From contig OY747705.1 of the NCBI GenBank assembly GCA_963556495.2, positions 27,277,501-27,341,500 on the forward strand: a stretch of 64,000 nucleotides of DNA. The letters are read 5' to 3'. Shown here one piece after another: positions 46,411 through 57,422 of this stretch. The notes beneath the pieces were generated by a model. The model ran no database searches. It had not been told where the DNA came from and worked only from the letters and a program-made list of their open reading frames with translations. The position numbers and the translations under genes were made by a program. Every line of letters starts with the position of its first letter. The first letter of the stretch is position 1. This DNA is from Valencia hispanica (lineage: Eukaryota > Chordata > Actinopteri > Cyprinodontiformes > Valenciidae).

Positions 46411-48160
46411 GTGAGGTGGGTAGAGTAGCCACAAATTGTACTCAAGTAAAAGTACCACTACTTCAACATATTTTTACTCATGTAAAAGTACCACTACTTC
46501 AACATGTTTTTACTCAAGTAAAAGTACAAAGTAGTTATCTAAAAATTATTCAAGTAAGAGTAAAAAAGTATTTTGGTAAAAAGGCTTCTCAAGTATTAAG
46601 TATTTCAGTACTTGTCTTGAGCTCATAACATATAATTTAATATTTCAAAATTATGTAACTGGGCAAAATAAAGTTATGAGCAAATTCTACCATAACAACT
46701 TTATTTATCTAGCGCTTAAAACACCCACAGGAGTGAGGTGCTGTAAACAGAACAAATAAAACAACAAAATGAACAACAGAATCAATAAAACCTAAAATAA
46801 ATAATACAGCCCAAAATGAAGATGTTTAAACAAGCATACAATCAAACAGGAAGAAGAATCAAACTAATAAAAATGCATTTAAATAATAAAAACAATTCAA
46901 AACCTATTTAAAAGTCAGCATCTCAGATGGTGTCAAAGGCCAGAGAGAAGAGGTGGGTTTTAAGAAGCAATTTAAAACCAGACATTGAAAAGGCCTGTCT
47001 GATTTCCAAAGGAAGCTCATTCCACAATTTAGGAGCTGCTACAGCAAAAGTGCAGTCTCCTCTAAGTTTACGCTTCATCTTTGGGACATTCAGGCGTCAC
47101 TTATTCCTTTGCAAAATCCATTACAGTAATCTGGTTGAGTTGTAACAAAGGCATTGATTTGTTTCGAAATGCCTCTGGGAAAGAATTTGCTTTGTTGTAG
47201 CCAGCTGCCTTTAATAAAAAAAAGCTAGATTTTACACCTAATCTAATGTGATTTTCTAACTTTAGTCCGGCATCCACTTTGACCCCGAGGTTAATAATAG
47301 TTGGTCTAGTGAACTGGGCCAAAGAACCAACTTCTATGTGGGATGGGGGGGGGTCTTAGTGGAGCTTCCAAACACAATCACCTCGGTCTTTTTCTCTTTA
47401 AACTTTAAAAAATTATCAGCCAACCAAGCTTTTATGTCATCCAGACATGAAAACAGGGCTATCAGAGACCTTGAGTCCATTTTCTGGGGAAATAGTGGGA
47501 AATATGTTTAAGTATCGTCCGCATAACAATTGAAACTTTCTAAAAATATAACCGAGAGGGAGCAAGTACAGTGTGAACAGGTGGGGGCCGGAAACCGAGC
47601 CCTGCGCAACCCCACACTGGAGAGGGGCAGAGGAGGACACATGGTCACCAAGCCAGATGCAGACGAAAAATAAAAAAATTGAAATAAATAGAAATACATG
47701 ACATAATAGTAGAATAAAAAAATTTGACAAGAAGATAATTTTTTCCAAATCTATTTTTTCAAAGTAAGACTAATTAAACCAATACTCACAGTAGGTAATG
47801 TATATATGTTAGACCAGGGTGTAAGGTACCCCCACTTGACCTCCAAATGGCAGACCAGCGTCAGCAGATAGAAAATAATGTTAAAATGATGAAGTTTGTG
47901 TAGAAACAAGAGGTCTCCCTTCAACATAAACTCTGTGTGAGACTCGTGCATTTTTGGTTAAACAAGCAATAAGTTTCATTCAGTGAAGTTACTCGCAGTG
48001 GGTAGAGTACCCAGAAACTTTACTCAAGTAAGAGTAGCGATATTTTATAACAATTTAACTTAAGTAAAAGTAAAAAGTATGGTCCAGTAAAACTACTCCA
48101 AAAGTATAAATAACTGATAAAAATAACTGAGTAAATGTAAGTAGTTACTACCCACTTCTG
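46411..48160. mobile_element. hAT element split by an L2 fragment
   Basis: The left end gtgaggtgggtagagtagcc and the right end (reverse complement cagaagtgggtagtaactac) belong to a common teleost hAT family rich in actcaagtaaaagta words. The flanks gataccag (46403-46410) and aataccag (48161-48168) agree in 7 of 8 bases, fitting a decayed 8-bp duplication. A second left-type end, cagtgggtagagtacccag, starts at 47996, so the structure may hold a smaller copy nested at its right side. An L2 lies in the middle. Confidence 0.75.
46690..47670 (-). mobile_element. L2-like LINE fragment inside the hAT element
   Basis: Minus-strand L2 pieces: QCGVAQGSVSGPHLFTLYLL (47560-47625), CYADDT (47511-47528) with an intact YADD catalytic box, NLGVKVDAGLKLENHI (47240-47290), and the C-terminus LWNELPLEI and LLLKTHLFSLAF (46950-47030). 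The 3' tail is at about 46690-46750. The 5' part is missing and frames are broken. Confidence 0.8.
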
Positions 48161-48174
48161 AATACCAGTATTAA

Positions 48175-48241
48175 TTTTTACAAGGACAAAGTGAAAAAGG
48201 AGAAGCCTTGGGCAGAGATATCTGCAGTTTTGGGAATGGAT
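48175..48241 (+). pseudogene. MADF-domain exon fragment (Harbinger-type)
   Basis: Reads FYKDKVKKEKPWAEISAV then LGMD, ending at a donor-like G|GTGAGT. It resembles the end of a MADF domain, with the W-EIS-LG pattern shared with IWRKISEDIGVPG at 19780. The upstream part is lost; the hAT at 46411-48160 ends just before it. This points to a second Harbinger remnant, but no transposase was found here. Confidence 0.45.
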
Positions 48242-48299
48242 GGTGAGTTTAGGATACTCATTAACATATAATTATTTTTTTGCATACTACCAATTCAGC

Positions 48300-48586
48300 T
48301 ATGCAATTGGAATTCTTTTGTGATTTCATGATCTCCCGGGATCAGCAGGGTGGAACGCATTTGGAGGTGATACACATCTAAAACGCTCCCGGTGGGAGAA
48401 GACGTGCTGCTGAGCTTGCGGGGAAAACGCGTCTATTACGTTACATACGTTACACATACTTCTGGTTTTATTTTGGATTTATAGGGGTTTTGTTGGTTTT
48501 TATTGTACTGTTTGCTATATCTGTATGGTTTTGACGTGTTCAGTGCTTTGGGTGCCATTTAGCCACTGAAAGCGCTATACAAATAA

Positions 48587-48643
<57 letters not shown>
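48300..48643 (+). repeat. LINE 3' end with (GAT)n tail
   Basis: Contains gtgctttgggtgccatttag and aaagcgctatacaaataaag, a LINE 3' terminus, followed by about 18 GAT triplets (48589-48643). The upstream border is uncertain and no protein was seen. Confidence 0.65.
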
Positions 48644-48644
<1 letters not shown>

Positions 48645-48689
48645 CACCGCTTCCACGTCCGGTGGAAAGCAGGGGATAGATAGTTTACA

Positions 48690-48785
48690 ATTTGAAAATC
48701 ACACATTATTTTCCTTCCACAGCACAGTCACAAACTGTGGAGTCGCTTAAGGGAGTATAGATATTTTAGCAAGGCACTGTCATTT
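48690..48785. mobile_element. Tc1 terminal fragment
   Basis: Ends with tagcaaggcactgtca, close to a Tc1 inverted-repeat end, after cttccacagcacagtcacaa. Only the end is left. From 48786 to 50739 I see no gene or recognisable element. Confidence 0.35.
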
Positions 48786-51271
48786 TTAAAACTAAAAGAG
48801 GGCACTTAATATTTTTCTGTGGAAAAAAAACATACTATAGTCTACAGAAACAGCTATAATGAGTGCACATCCAAAAAACTGTTTACTGTTTAGAGTCTGC
48901 TCTTTGTTTTCAGCAGCTAGTGTATAGGTTCTGAATAGTGTCACATCTCCAAAACCCAAAATAAAACCGAGTGAGTTACCTAAAAATAACAGCAGTGTTG
49001 GGTCAGCGTGCTTTCGTCCAGAGTGTACATTTGAACATGACACAGAAAAGTTTGGGCAAACAGAGAGAGACCAAGGGAGGACAAAGCCAAGCCTATTGAT
49101 GTCGGTGGATGAAGAGGCCAGGGGACTGGACTATTTTTAGCTTCATTGAGATGTTAATAGTGTAAACATGAGAAGACCAGTGTGTGAGTCGCTGGTTGTG
49201 TGATAACAATGCTCTATAAATGCATCACCAATTGAATATGTGGGCTTTACACTGAAAAAAGGTTTTTGATCACATAAACATGGGTTATTATTTTAAGATT
49301 TGCTAAAATCAATACTCATCCGTCCCTAACAATACATTGAAATAAAAGCATCTCTGCTATGATCAGGACCCAAAGGAAATAATGACATGAAACAAATTTA
49401 AACCTGGACAATTTTCGCTTTTTGCCTGTCTTACCCTTCCTCTGTCGTCTTTCTCTCCAGCTGTCTTAACATCCCTCTACCCCTCTTTACCCAACCCAGA
49501 TTTCTTCAACTGTTGTCTTTCCCTTACTTGTTTCCTAGCAACAGAACTGACATGGCCCCTATTCACAGCCCTGCAAAATCTGTGGTTGTAACTCTGGATT
49601 TTATAGCACAGCCTATATAAATCATGCTTCCCCACAGGGGGCTGAGTTATGTTCATTGTCTGCAGACAAACACCTCCGTTCGTGTGCATGCTGCTGACCT
49701 GGTATTCTTCAGATTAAAAGTTTAAAGTTTCCAATGCAACAATTGGACGGTGACCAATGTTCATTCGTCCATTGTTAGGGGAAATGAGGAGCTCTGCTGT
49801 TTTATGTTGTCACCTAAAATTAACCAAAGGCAAACAGCAAATCATTCCAGGAGGTCCCAGACAGCTTCTGGAGCCAAATACAGTTGACATGATAACACTG
49901 CAATGCAGTTATTGGCACTGACGCTGCCCAAAACATCCCTTTCGAATTCACATTCCTCACCAGTGTGCTTTGAAGGGTCGCTGAAACAATTTTAAAGATG
50001 GAAATATTCTAAAACAGTATGCATATAATTAAATATGGGTACATTATTTATATAAATATTCGATTTACAGGTTAAGTGTTTGTGTTTTTAATCATTTCTT
50101 TTTTCTAAACTGCTAGTTGCCCATTTTTCCATTAGTTTTGCTAAACCAAGGACGCTTAAAGTCTAATATCCTCAGGGTACATAACTATTTAATTTATGAA
50201 AACTGGTATGTCAATCAGATTAATCAAATCTGCAAAGAGAACACAATTCTACAGCTATTTATAGTTTTGTCCTTGTGTGGTTAATGATCTGTGTTAAATT
50301 TGAAGGTATTAGTTCCACATTCATAATGTTTCCTACAAATGTGTAACTATCTGAATTCCAAACTCAACCCCACATTGTGTAACTTTTTGTCTGAACTGAA
50401 TTAAATTAAGAGCAGCTCCTCAGAGAAGCGGAAATACAATTTCGAAAGGCAGCAGCTGCCATCTGCTGACAGGCAAGATGTACTGCAATATTCAATGGGA
50501 TGAAGGTTTCCTCAGTTTGATATGGTATCTAGTATATGGGCTGTACTGTATCTGTTGGTGATTTATTGTGTTCTAATGTTTTGACAGGCTGCACATCTAT
50601 TTTCCACTAGGCAGCCAAAGCATAATAAAGTTGAATATTTTATTTCATTTTATATGGGGGGAAAACCCTTCAAACCAACCTTGCCCAAAGTGTGTACTTG
50701 CCCATTCTTGTTAAATAACAAATTAATTGAGCTTAGACAGATGTTTTAGAAAGTTAAGTTCAATTTAACTAGACACACCCAAGGTCTGATCATTGCCTTC
50801 CCTTTAGAATAAAAAACCCACCTAAATAGAACCTGTACGGCAACATGAAGGAGGCTAAACATCTTTAAAAAAAATCACAGATCATGCTCCAACAAAGTTG
50901 TTGACATTGATCAGTCTAAAAAGGATCCCAAAGCTATTTCTAAGGTTTTGGGATCTAAGCCACGTGGAAGAGCCATTATCCACAAACAATTCCTAGCATT
51001 AGCCAGCCCACTAAAATTACTTCAAGACTGCATTGACAACTCCCCAAGGAGTTCTAAAAAAAACCTAGAATAATGTCTAAAGCATAAGATTCAACAATAA
51101 GAGAGAGACGGGTTAAAATAGCTCTTTGAAAGTTCTATGACCAAAAGCCCTGTTGGCCAAAAATTTTGCAAAGATTCATTTGAAATTTCTCCAAAAACAT
51201 TTTCCTGTTCACCAAGGCTTTTCGGAAATCATTCTCTGGGCTGAAAAAAGTGTGGCTATGTGGAAGGGCTA

Positions 51272-53013
51272 CAGGTCCTTCTCAAAAAATTAGCATATTG
51301 TGATAAAGTTCATTCTTTTCCATAATGTAATGATAAAAATTAAACTTTCATATATTTTAGATTCATTGCACACCAACTGAAATATTTCAGGTCTTTTATT
51401 GTTTTAAAACTGATGATTTTGGCATACAGCTCATGAAAACCCAAAATTCCTATCTCAAAAAATTAGCATATTGTGATAAAGTTCATTATTTTCTGTAATG
51501 TACTGATAAACATTAGACTTTCATGTATTTTAGATTCATTACACACAACTGAAGTAGTTCAAGCCTTTTATTGTTTTAATATTGATGATTTTGGCAAAAA
51601 AGTAAAGAAAAACCAAAAATCCAAAAAAATTGCATATTTCTTCCGACCAATAAAAGAAGTGTTTTTAATACAAAAAAAGTCAACCTTCAAATAATTATGT
51701 TCAGTTATGCACTCAATACTTGGTCGGGAATCCTTTTGCAGAAATGACTGCTTCAATGCGGCGTGGCATGGAGGCAATCAGCCTGTGGCACTGCTGAGGT
51801 GTTATGGAGGCCCAGGATGCTTCGATAGCGGCCTTAAGCTCATCCAGAGTGTTGGGTCTTGCGTCTCTCAACTTCCTCTTCACAATATCCCACAGATTCT
51901 CTATGGGGTTCAGGTCAGGAGAGTTGGCAGGCCAATTGAGCACAGTAATATCATGGTCAGTAAACCATTTACCAGTGGTTTTGGCACTGTGAGCAGGTGC
52001 CAGGTCGTGCTGAAAAATGAAATCTTCATCTCCATAAAGCTTTTCAGCAGATGGAAGCATGAAGTGCTCCAAAATCTCCTGATAGCTAGCTGCATTGACC
52101 CTGCCCTTGATAAAACACAGTGGACCAACACCAGCAGCTGACATGGCACCCCAGACCATGACTGTGGGTACTTGACACTTGACTTCAGGCATTTTGGCAT
52201 TTCCTTCTCCCCAGTCTTCCTCCAGACTCTGGCACCTTGATTTCCGAATGAGATGCAAAATTTGCTTTCATACGAAAAAAGTACTTTGGACCACTGAGCA
52301 ACAGTCCAGTACTGCTTCTCTGTAGCCCAGGTCAGGCGCTTCTGCCGCTGTTTCTGGTTCAAAAGTGGCTTGTAGCCCATTTCCTGCACACGCCTGTGCA
52401 CGGTGGCTCTGGATGTTTCTACTCCAGACTCAGTCCACTGCTTCCGCAGGTCCCCCAAGGTCTGGAATCGGTCCTTCTCCACAATCTTCCTCAGGGTCCG
52501 GTCACCTCTTCTCGTTCTGCAGCGTTTTCTGCCACACTTTTTCCATCCCACAGACTTCCCACTGAGGTGCCTGGATACAGCACTCTGGGAACAGCCTATT
52601 CGTTCAGAAATTTTTTTCTGTGTCTTACCCTCTTGCTTGAGGGTGTCAATGATGGCCTTCTGGGCAGCAGTCAGTCTTACCCATGATTGCGGTTTTGAGT
52701 AATGAACCAGGCTGGGAGTTTTTAAAAGCCTCAGGAATTTTTTGCAGGTGTTTAGAGTTAATTAGTAGATTCAGATGATTAGGTTAATAGCTCGTTTAGA
52801 GAACCTTTTCATGATATGCTAATTTTTTGAGATAGGAATTTTGGGTTTTCATGAGCTGTATGCCAAAATCATCAGTTTTAAAACAATAAAAGACCTGAAA
52901 TATTTCAGTTGGTGTGCAATGAATCTAAAATATATGAAAGTTTAATTTTTATCATTACATGATGGAAAAGAATGAACTTTATCACAATATGCTAATTTTT
53001 TGAGAAGGACCTG
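51272..53013 (-). mobile_element. Tc1-like transposon with long inverted repeats
   Basis: A 1742-bp element flanked by TA (51270-51271 and 53014-53015). The ends are near-identical inverted repeats of about 200 bp, starting CAGGTCCTTCTCAAAAAATT. The phrase ctcaaaaaattagcatattg occurs at the tip and again at 51454, so each repeat carries two copies of the same block at its outer and inner edges. It carries one transposase pseudogene on minus. Confidence 0.95.
51713..52684 (-). pseudogene. Tc1 transposase, frameshifted, first catalytic Asp lost
   Basis: The minus strand opens at 52684 with MGKT, loses frame within a few codons, then reads AIIDTLKQEGKTQKKISERI, GCSQSAVSRHLSGKSVGWKK and RATVHRRVQEMGYKPLLNQK, the paired DNA-binding domain. 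The catalytic domain begins KVLFSYESKFCISFG, where the expected SDE is SYE: a GAT to TAT change at 52270-52272 removes the first catalytic Asp. A frameshift near 52160 follows, then GAMSAAGVGPLCFIKG, FIFQHDLAPAHSAK (second Asp present), NSPDLNPIENLW (third residue, Glu, present) and the C-terminus ISAKGFPTKY. The length is normal, but the protein could not work. Confidence 0.93.
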
Positions 53014-54544
53014 TATGTCCTGGAACATTATACGCAAAGCTAGCACAGCATTCCAGAAAAAGATCATCAAACCTAAATTTAAACATGGCTGTTGCTAATA
53101 CTATGGTCTGGGGCTGCATTAGTTCTTCACGGGCTGGACAACTTGGAATTAGTAATAAGGCCATTTTGCTCTCAACCAGAAATGCTAAGAATCAAAGCAC
53201 AAGAGAAAATCCACCTCTGAGTGGCTCAGAAAACAAAGAAATGAATCAGAATTAGCTATAATGGGTTTTTGACACCTGAAATGTAAAAAAAAATATATAT
53301 ATATATAAATGTGGTGGGAAATACATTTTATGAGTAATAAAAATATATATATAAATGTGGTGGGAAATACATTTTATGAGTAATCTTGTACTATGTTGAA
53401 TTGCAATGTCCCTATCAAATAAATGAATAAAATAAAAAATAAAAATAAGTGGAAAAAAGCATAGTATTGATTCCTAGCAGAGTCAATGAGCACTCTGACT
53501 GTTCAAGGGGAAAGAAGCTGGGTCTTCATCTAAGCAGTGTCTGAAGAGAAGGTTTAAATTGGCCTAGTCAAAGTCTGTGATTAAATACATTCAATAGAAT
53601 GGCCTTAAACATGCCGTCCCTGCTTAAAAACCCTACAATATGACTAACTTAAAACAAATCTGCAAAGAACAGGACAAAATTCCTGCACGGCGATGTTCGA
53701 CTGGCCAGTTATCAGAAACACTGGATGGGAACTGTTGACGCCAAGTGTTGCTCAACCAGTTACTAGGTTTAGGTGGCAACTACTTTTGCATATAGGGCCA
53801 GACTGATTTGAGGGGTTTTTCCTCAAAGAAAATGAAGTCATCATTTGATGCTGCATATTGAATTTTCTCTAGTTATATTTGTCTAATCTTAAACTTAGTT
53901 AGATTGTCTGAAAAAAATAACTGTGGAAGGGGGGAAATACTTTCTTTTTCAGCAGTGGACAAATAAGTAACTTGATTCATAACTTAGGTAGGAAAACTCG
54001 AGATAACTTGGTAACATGTCCTTCCGTTTTGCATTATTCAACTTTGCATTCCCCTTCCAACAAGTTCAGAATAAAACAAGTATAAAAAAGGGCAATTATT
54101 CATAAAATTCTCAAGACTTTTTCAAATGAAATTAGAAAAATACAATACTTTCAGGTCATTATTGGTCTTATGAGTCATATGAGTCTTTTTTCTATCGGTC
54201 CAAGGAAACTGAATTTTGTTGGTAATAGAACCGTTGCTTTCATTCAATCATCTTTGGCAATGAAAGTGGTTTTCTGTTTTTTTGTTTTTTTTGTAAAAGC
54301 AAAATTGTCAAACTTCATATGAAGTTCCAGAAGTTTTTTGCTGACAGGATAAAAGCTTGTAATAAGCTGTTGGTTTGAGGAATATTTCTATTACTGCTTC
54401 AAAGGTCAATGGTGTGGCGTTATTTTATAATCAACACGATGCAATAGTACAAAAAGGAAAATCGGAACATTGTGTATTTTTTTTTATATATACACACATA
54501 TATATATATATATATATAGGCTATAATAAATTGCCATGTCCGCA

Positions 54545-55161
54545 CTGTGAGACGCCTAAGACAGTGCTACAGGGAGACAGGAAGGACAGCTGATCATCCT
54601 CGCAGTGGAAGACCACGTGTAACAACACCTGCACAGGATCGGAACATCCGAATACCACATCTGCGTGACAGGTACAGGACGGCCACAATAGCTGCCCGAG
54701 TCACACCAGGAACACACAATCCCTCCATCAGTGCCATGGCCAGCGAAGAGCCCGGATCTTAATCCCATTGAGCACGTCTGGGACCTGTTGGATCGCAGGG
54801 TGAGGGCTAGGGCCATTCCCCCCAGAAATGTCCAGGAACTTGCAAGTGCCTTGGTGGAAGAGTGGGGTAACATCTCACAGCAAGAACTGACAAATCTGCT
54901 CCAGTCCATGAGGAGGAGATGCACTGCAGTACTTCAAGCATCTGGTGGCCACACCAGATACTGACTGGTACTTTTGATTTTGAGCCTCCCTTCATTCAAG
55001 GACACATTATTCTATTTCTGTTAGTCACATGTCTGAGAAACATTTTTAGTTTATGTCTTATGGTGTTGACTCTTTTAGTGTTCATAAAAATATTTACACA
55101 CATTAAGTTTACTGAAAGTAAAAACAGTTGAAAGTCAGAAAGTCTTTTTTTGCTGAGTTTA
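54545..55161 (+). pseudogene. Tc1 deletion derivative
   Basis: Reads DHPRSGRPRVTTPAQDRNIR and HLRDRYRTATIAARVTPGTH (helix-turn-helix region, 54590-54720). It then jumps near 54735 to PWPAKSPDLNPIEHVWDLLD and ELTNLLQSMRRRCTAVLQAS and GGHTRY, ending at 54962. The central part with the first two catalytic Asp residues is deleted. The Glu block NPIEHVW is kept. The 3' end text finishes tttttttgctgagtttata near 55161. The left end is missing and replaced by a TA-rich tract (54485-54523). Confidence 0.85.
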
Positions 55162-55175
55162 TATATATATAAAGC

Positions 55176-55224
55176 TGTATATGTTGAAAAAAGGGTCGAA
55201 CAGAATGAATTCACAACACTACTG
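55176..55224 (+). repeat. Inverted-repeat arm A (49 bp)
   Basis: Reads tgtatatgttgaaaaaaggg, then tcgaacagaatgaattcaca and acactactg. It matches the reverse complement of 55859-55905 almost perfectly (a two-base A run difference and one substitution). A (TA)n run follows at 55223-55250. Confidence 0.9.

Positions 55225-55250
<26 letters not shown>
55223..55250. repeat. (TA)n run
   Basis: About 13 TA units directly beside arm A of the inverted repeat. A similar tract lies at 54485-54523. Confidence 0.9.
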
Positions 55251-55259
<9 letters not shown>

Positions 55260-55858
55260 CACTACAGTATGGTTCTGGTACTTTAAAAATCAAACCAGCC
55301 TTTTCATAAATCACGTTGGCTCAAGATTTCAGTGAATAAAAGGAGTGGTACTAATCACACATGGAGTCACAGATCAATACTATCAGCACAGGCAGCTGTA
55401 AATTAACAACAGGGCTTTGCAAAGCCTAACCATAATATGGTTAGGAAAGGAGGTGTGAGGAAAGAAAAGGTGTCTAACAAGCCCAAAAAATATTACAAAT
55501 ATTAAAACTGAAACAGAATCATCTGATTTTAGATAGTTGCTTCAAGAATAAAATGTGTATGTGTGGTTGATTTTGCTCTGATTAGACCCACTATCCCAGC
55601 AGCTACAGATTAAGCAGGCTTGATTTTTCACTCCACAGGACATTACATCCCCACATCATTACCTAATGGCTTCTTAAGTGGCAGCTGCTCCAAACTAGAA
55701 AGCCTACCGTGCAGACGAGCTTGACTCAAGCTGCACTGAATCACGCCGTCTGGTGGGTCACACAATGCTAGGGGTTCTGGTGTGCTAAAGCAAACCAAAC
55801 AAGAGCTTTAAATCAAAAATATGAATGTGTTGTCCTAACAAAAATCACTTTGTTATTT

Positions 55859-55905
55859 CAGCAGTGTTGTGAATTCATTCTGTTCGACCCTTTTCAACAT
55901 ATACA
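55859..55905 (-). repeat. Inverted-repeat arm B (47 bp)
   Basis: Reads cagcagtgttgtgaattcat, then tctgttcgacccttttcaac and atataca, the reverse complement of arm A 634 bp away. The CAG start and CTG end could be hAT-like outer tips facing inward, or inner tips of a MITE. No target duplication was recognised. From 55906 to 57299 I see nothing else. Confidence 0.9.
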
Positions 55906-57298
55906 CCTATTTATAACAAATGTTTGCCTCAAAGGCAAGAACAAAATTCATATGCCTCATTAATGCATGCATGAGTCCCAATGTGTGTAGTGGGCAGTTC
56001 TTAGTAGCTCCACTAGAGTTCGCAGTCATTACACCATGAACTCCAGTGCTCCCACTCTGGATATTGATGACGTTTCCATTTGCTTAGCCAGCATCATTCT
56101 TTCTATTTGTCAGAAAAGCTCCCTTCTGGCACAACATAAGTCATGCAGCCGCAAAAGTTGGACTCCATCTGGTTTGTGGAGTCAATTGGATGTGATGAAT
56201 GTCTCTCACATACACTTCAGGTGTGTTTCTGGCTTGTTTTTTTGCACATTAGTCTCTATAGTGTAGATATCGATGCTAACCCCACAATTACTATGCCCAT
56301 CACTGAACTGTAATCTTAAAAGAAGGGCCAAAAAGCAATTTAGAAATAGCTAAGGCTGCACGCAAAGCTCAATTTGGCTTGAAAGGATCAGTGTCTGAAA
56401 GAAATCCTGTTGCACAACAAAGTAAGCTAACAGCACTGAACTCTCAAAGCACAACACGGTCATCTTTGATATTTTAATCAAGAGCTTTGAATGAGTGAAT
56501 GGGGAGAAAATTCAAGGTCTGCAGCAGAGGGGATGGTCGTTCATTCATTCATTCAGCCCCCCGCCCTGGTGTGTGAGGACTTTAATGTCCAGGGGAGGAC
56601 ACAACAGCCAAAGTAACAGCATGTATGCACCCATAAACACACAGATGTACATACACTAATGACAAAAGTACTTAAAAAAAACAAAACAGATATAATAACT
56701 CTGGAGGAAAAATTATTCTAGAAAAATTTTAGGGGTTTTCTTCTTAGAGAACTAAATTTAAAAATGTGTCGGGAATGTGTTTTGCATTCAGAGATTTTAT
56801 ATTCTTCGAATTAACAGAGGAATTTCTGACCACAATTACTTTGCAATAGCTTTCTTCTGCATCATGAATCCTGCAAGTGGATGTCGTAGGAACAGTTTTT
56901 TCTTGCTTCTATAGTTATTTAGTCAGCTGCAGTGAAAAAAAGATCTGTGTAATATGTAAAGGTAAATAAATTATTCTTACCCAGCGTTGCACCAAGGAGA
57001 GATTTTCTGGCTGATTTCTGATCAACAACTTTGTAATGGTCTGACCTGTCCTGCTGATTTTAATGTTGCATGATCTCTCCTTAAAAGTTACAAATTATAA
57101 TTAAAATCTTGTGTTTCTGCTTCAAAAAACTCTCTACAGTAAAATAAGACAATTGTTTGTCAAAAACCACTCAAATTGAAGAGCCAAATTTCTGGAAATC
57201 TACAATTACAGAAAGAAAGTCCTCCAGGTTACATGTGACAGAGACATCTATAATTAAAGTCCAACTTAAATGAATTACAAAATATCTCCCTTGTAATC

Positions 57299-57422
<124 letters not shown>

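Larger units (their letters stand above)
50740..53958 (+). mobile_element. Old Tc1/mariner remnant hosting a younger Tc1
   Basis: The left part (50740-51269) has Tc1/mariner 5' text (tagacacacccaaggtctga) and pieces such as SKALGS-like and RAIIHKQFLALASPLKLLQD. The right part (53016-53958) has text of the region before the second Asp (tatggtctggggctgcatta), the C-terminus (caaccagttactaggtttag) and a 3' end (gggaaatactttctttttca). The two parts are contiguous in the family once the younger Tc1 at 51272-53013 is removed. A duplicated block of about 50 bp ending atgtggtgggaaatacattt lies at 53290-53385. Confidence 0.78.
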
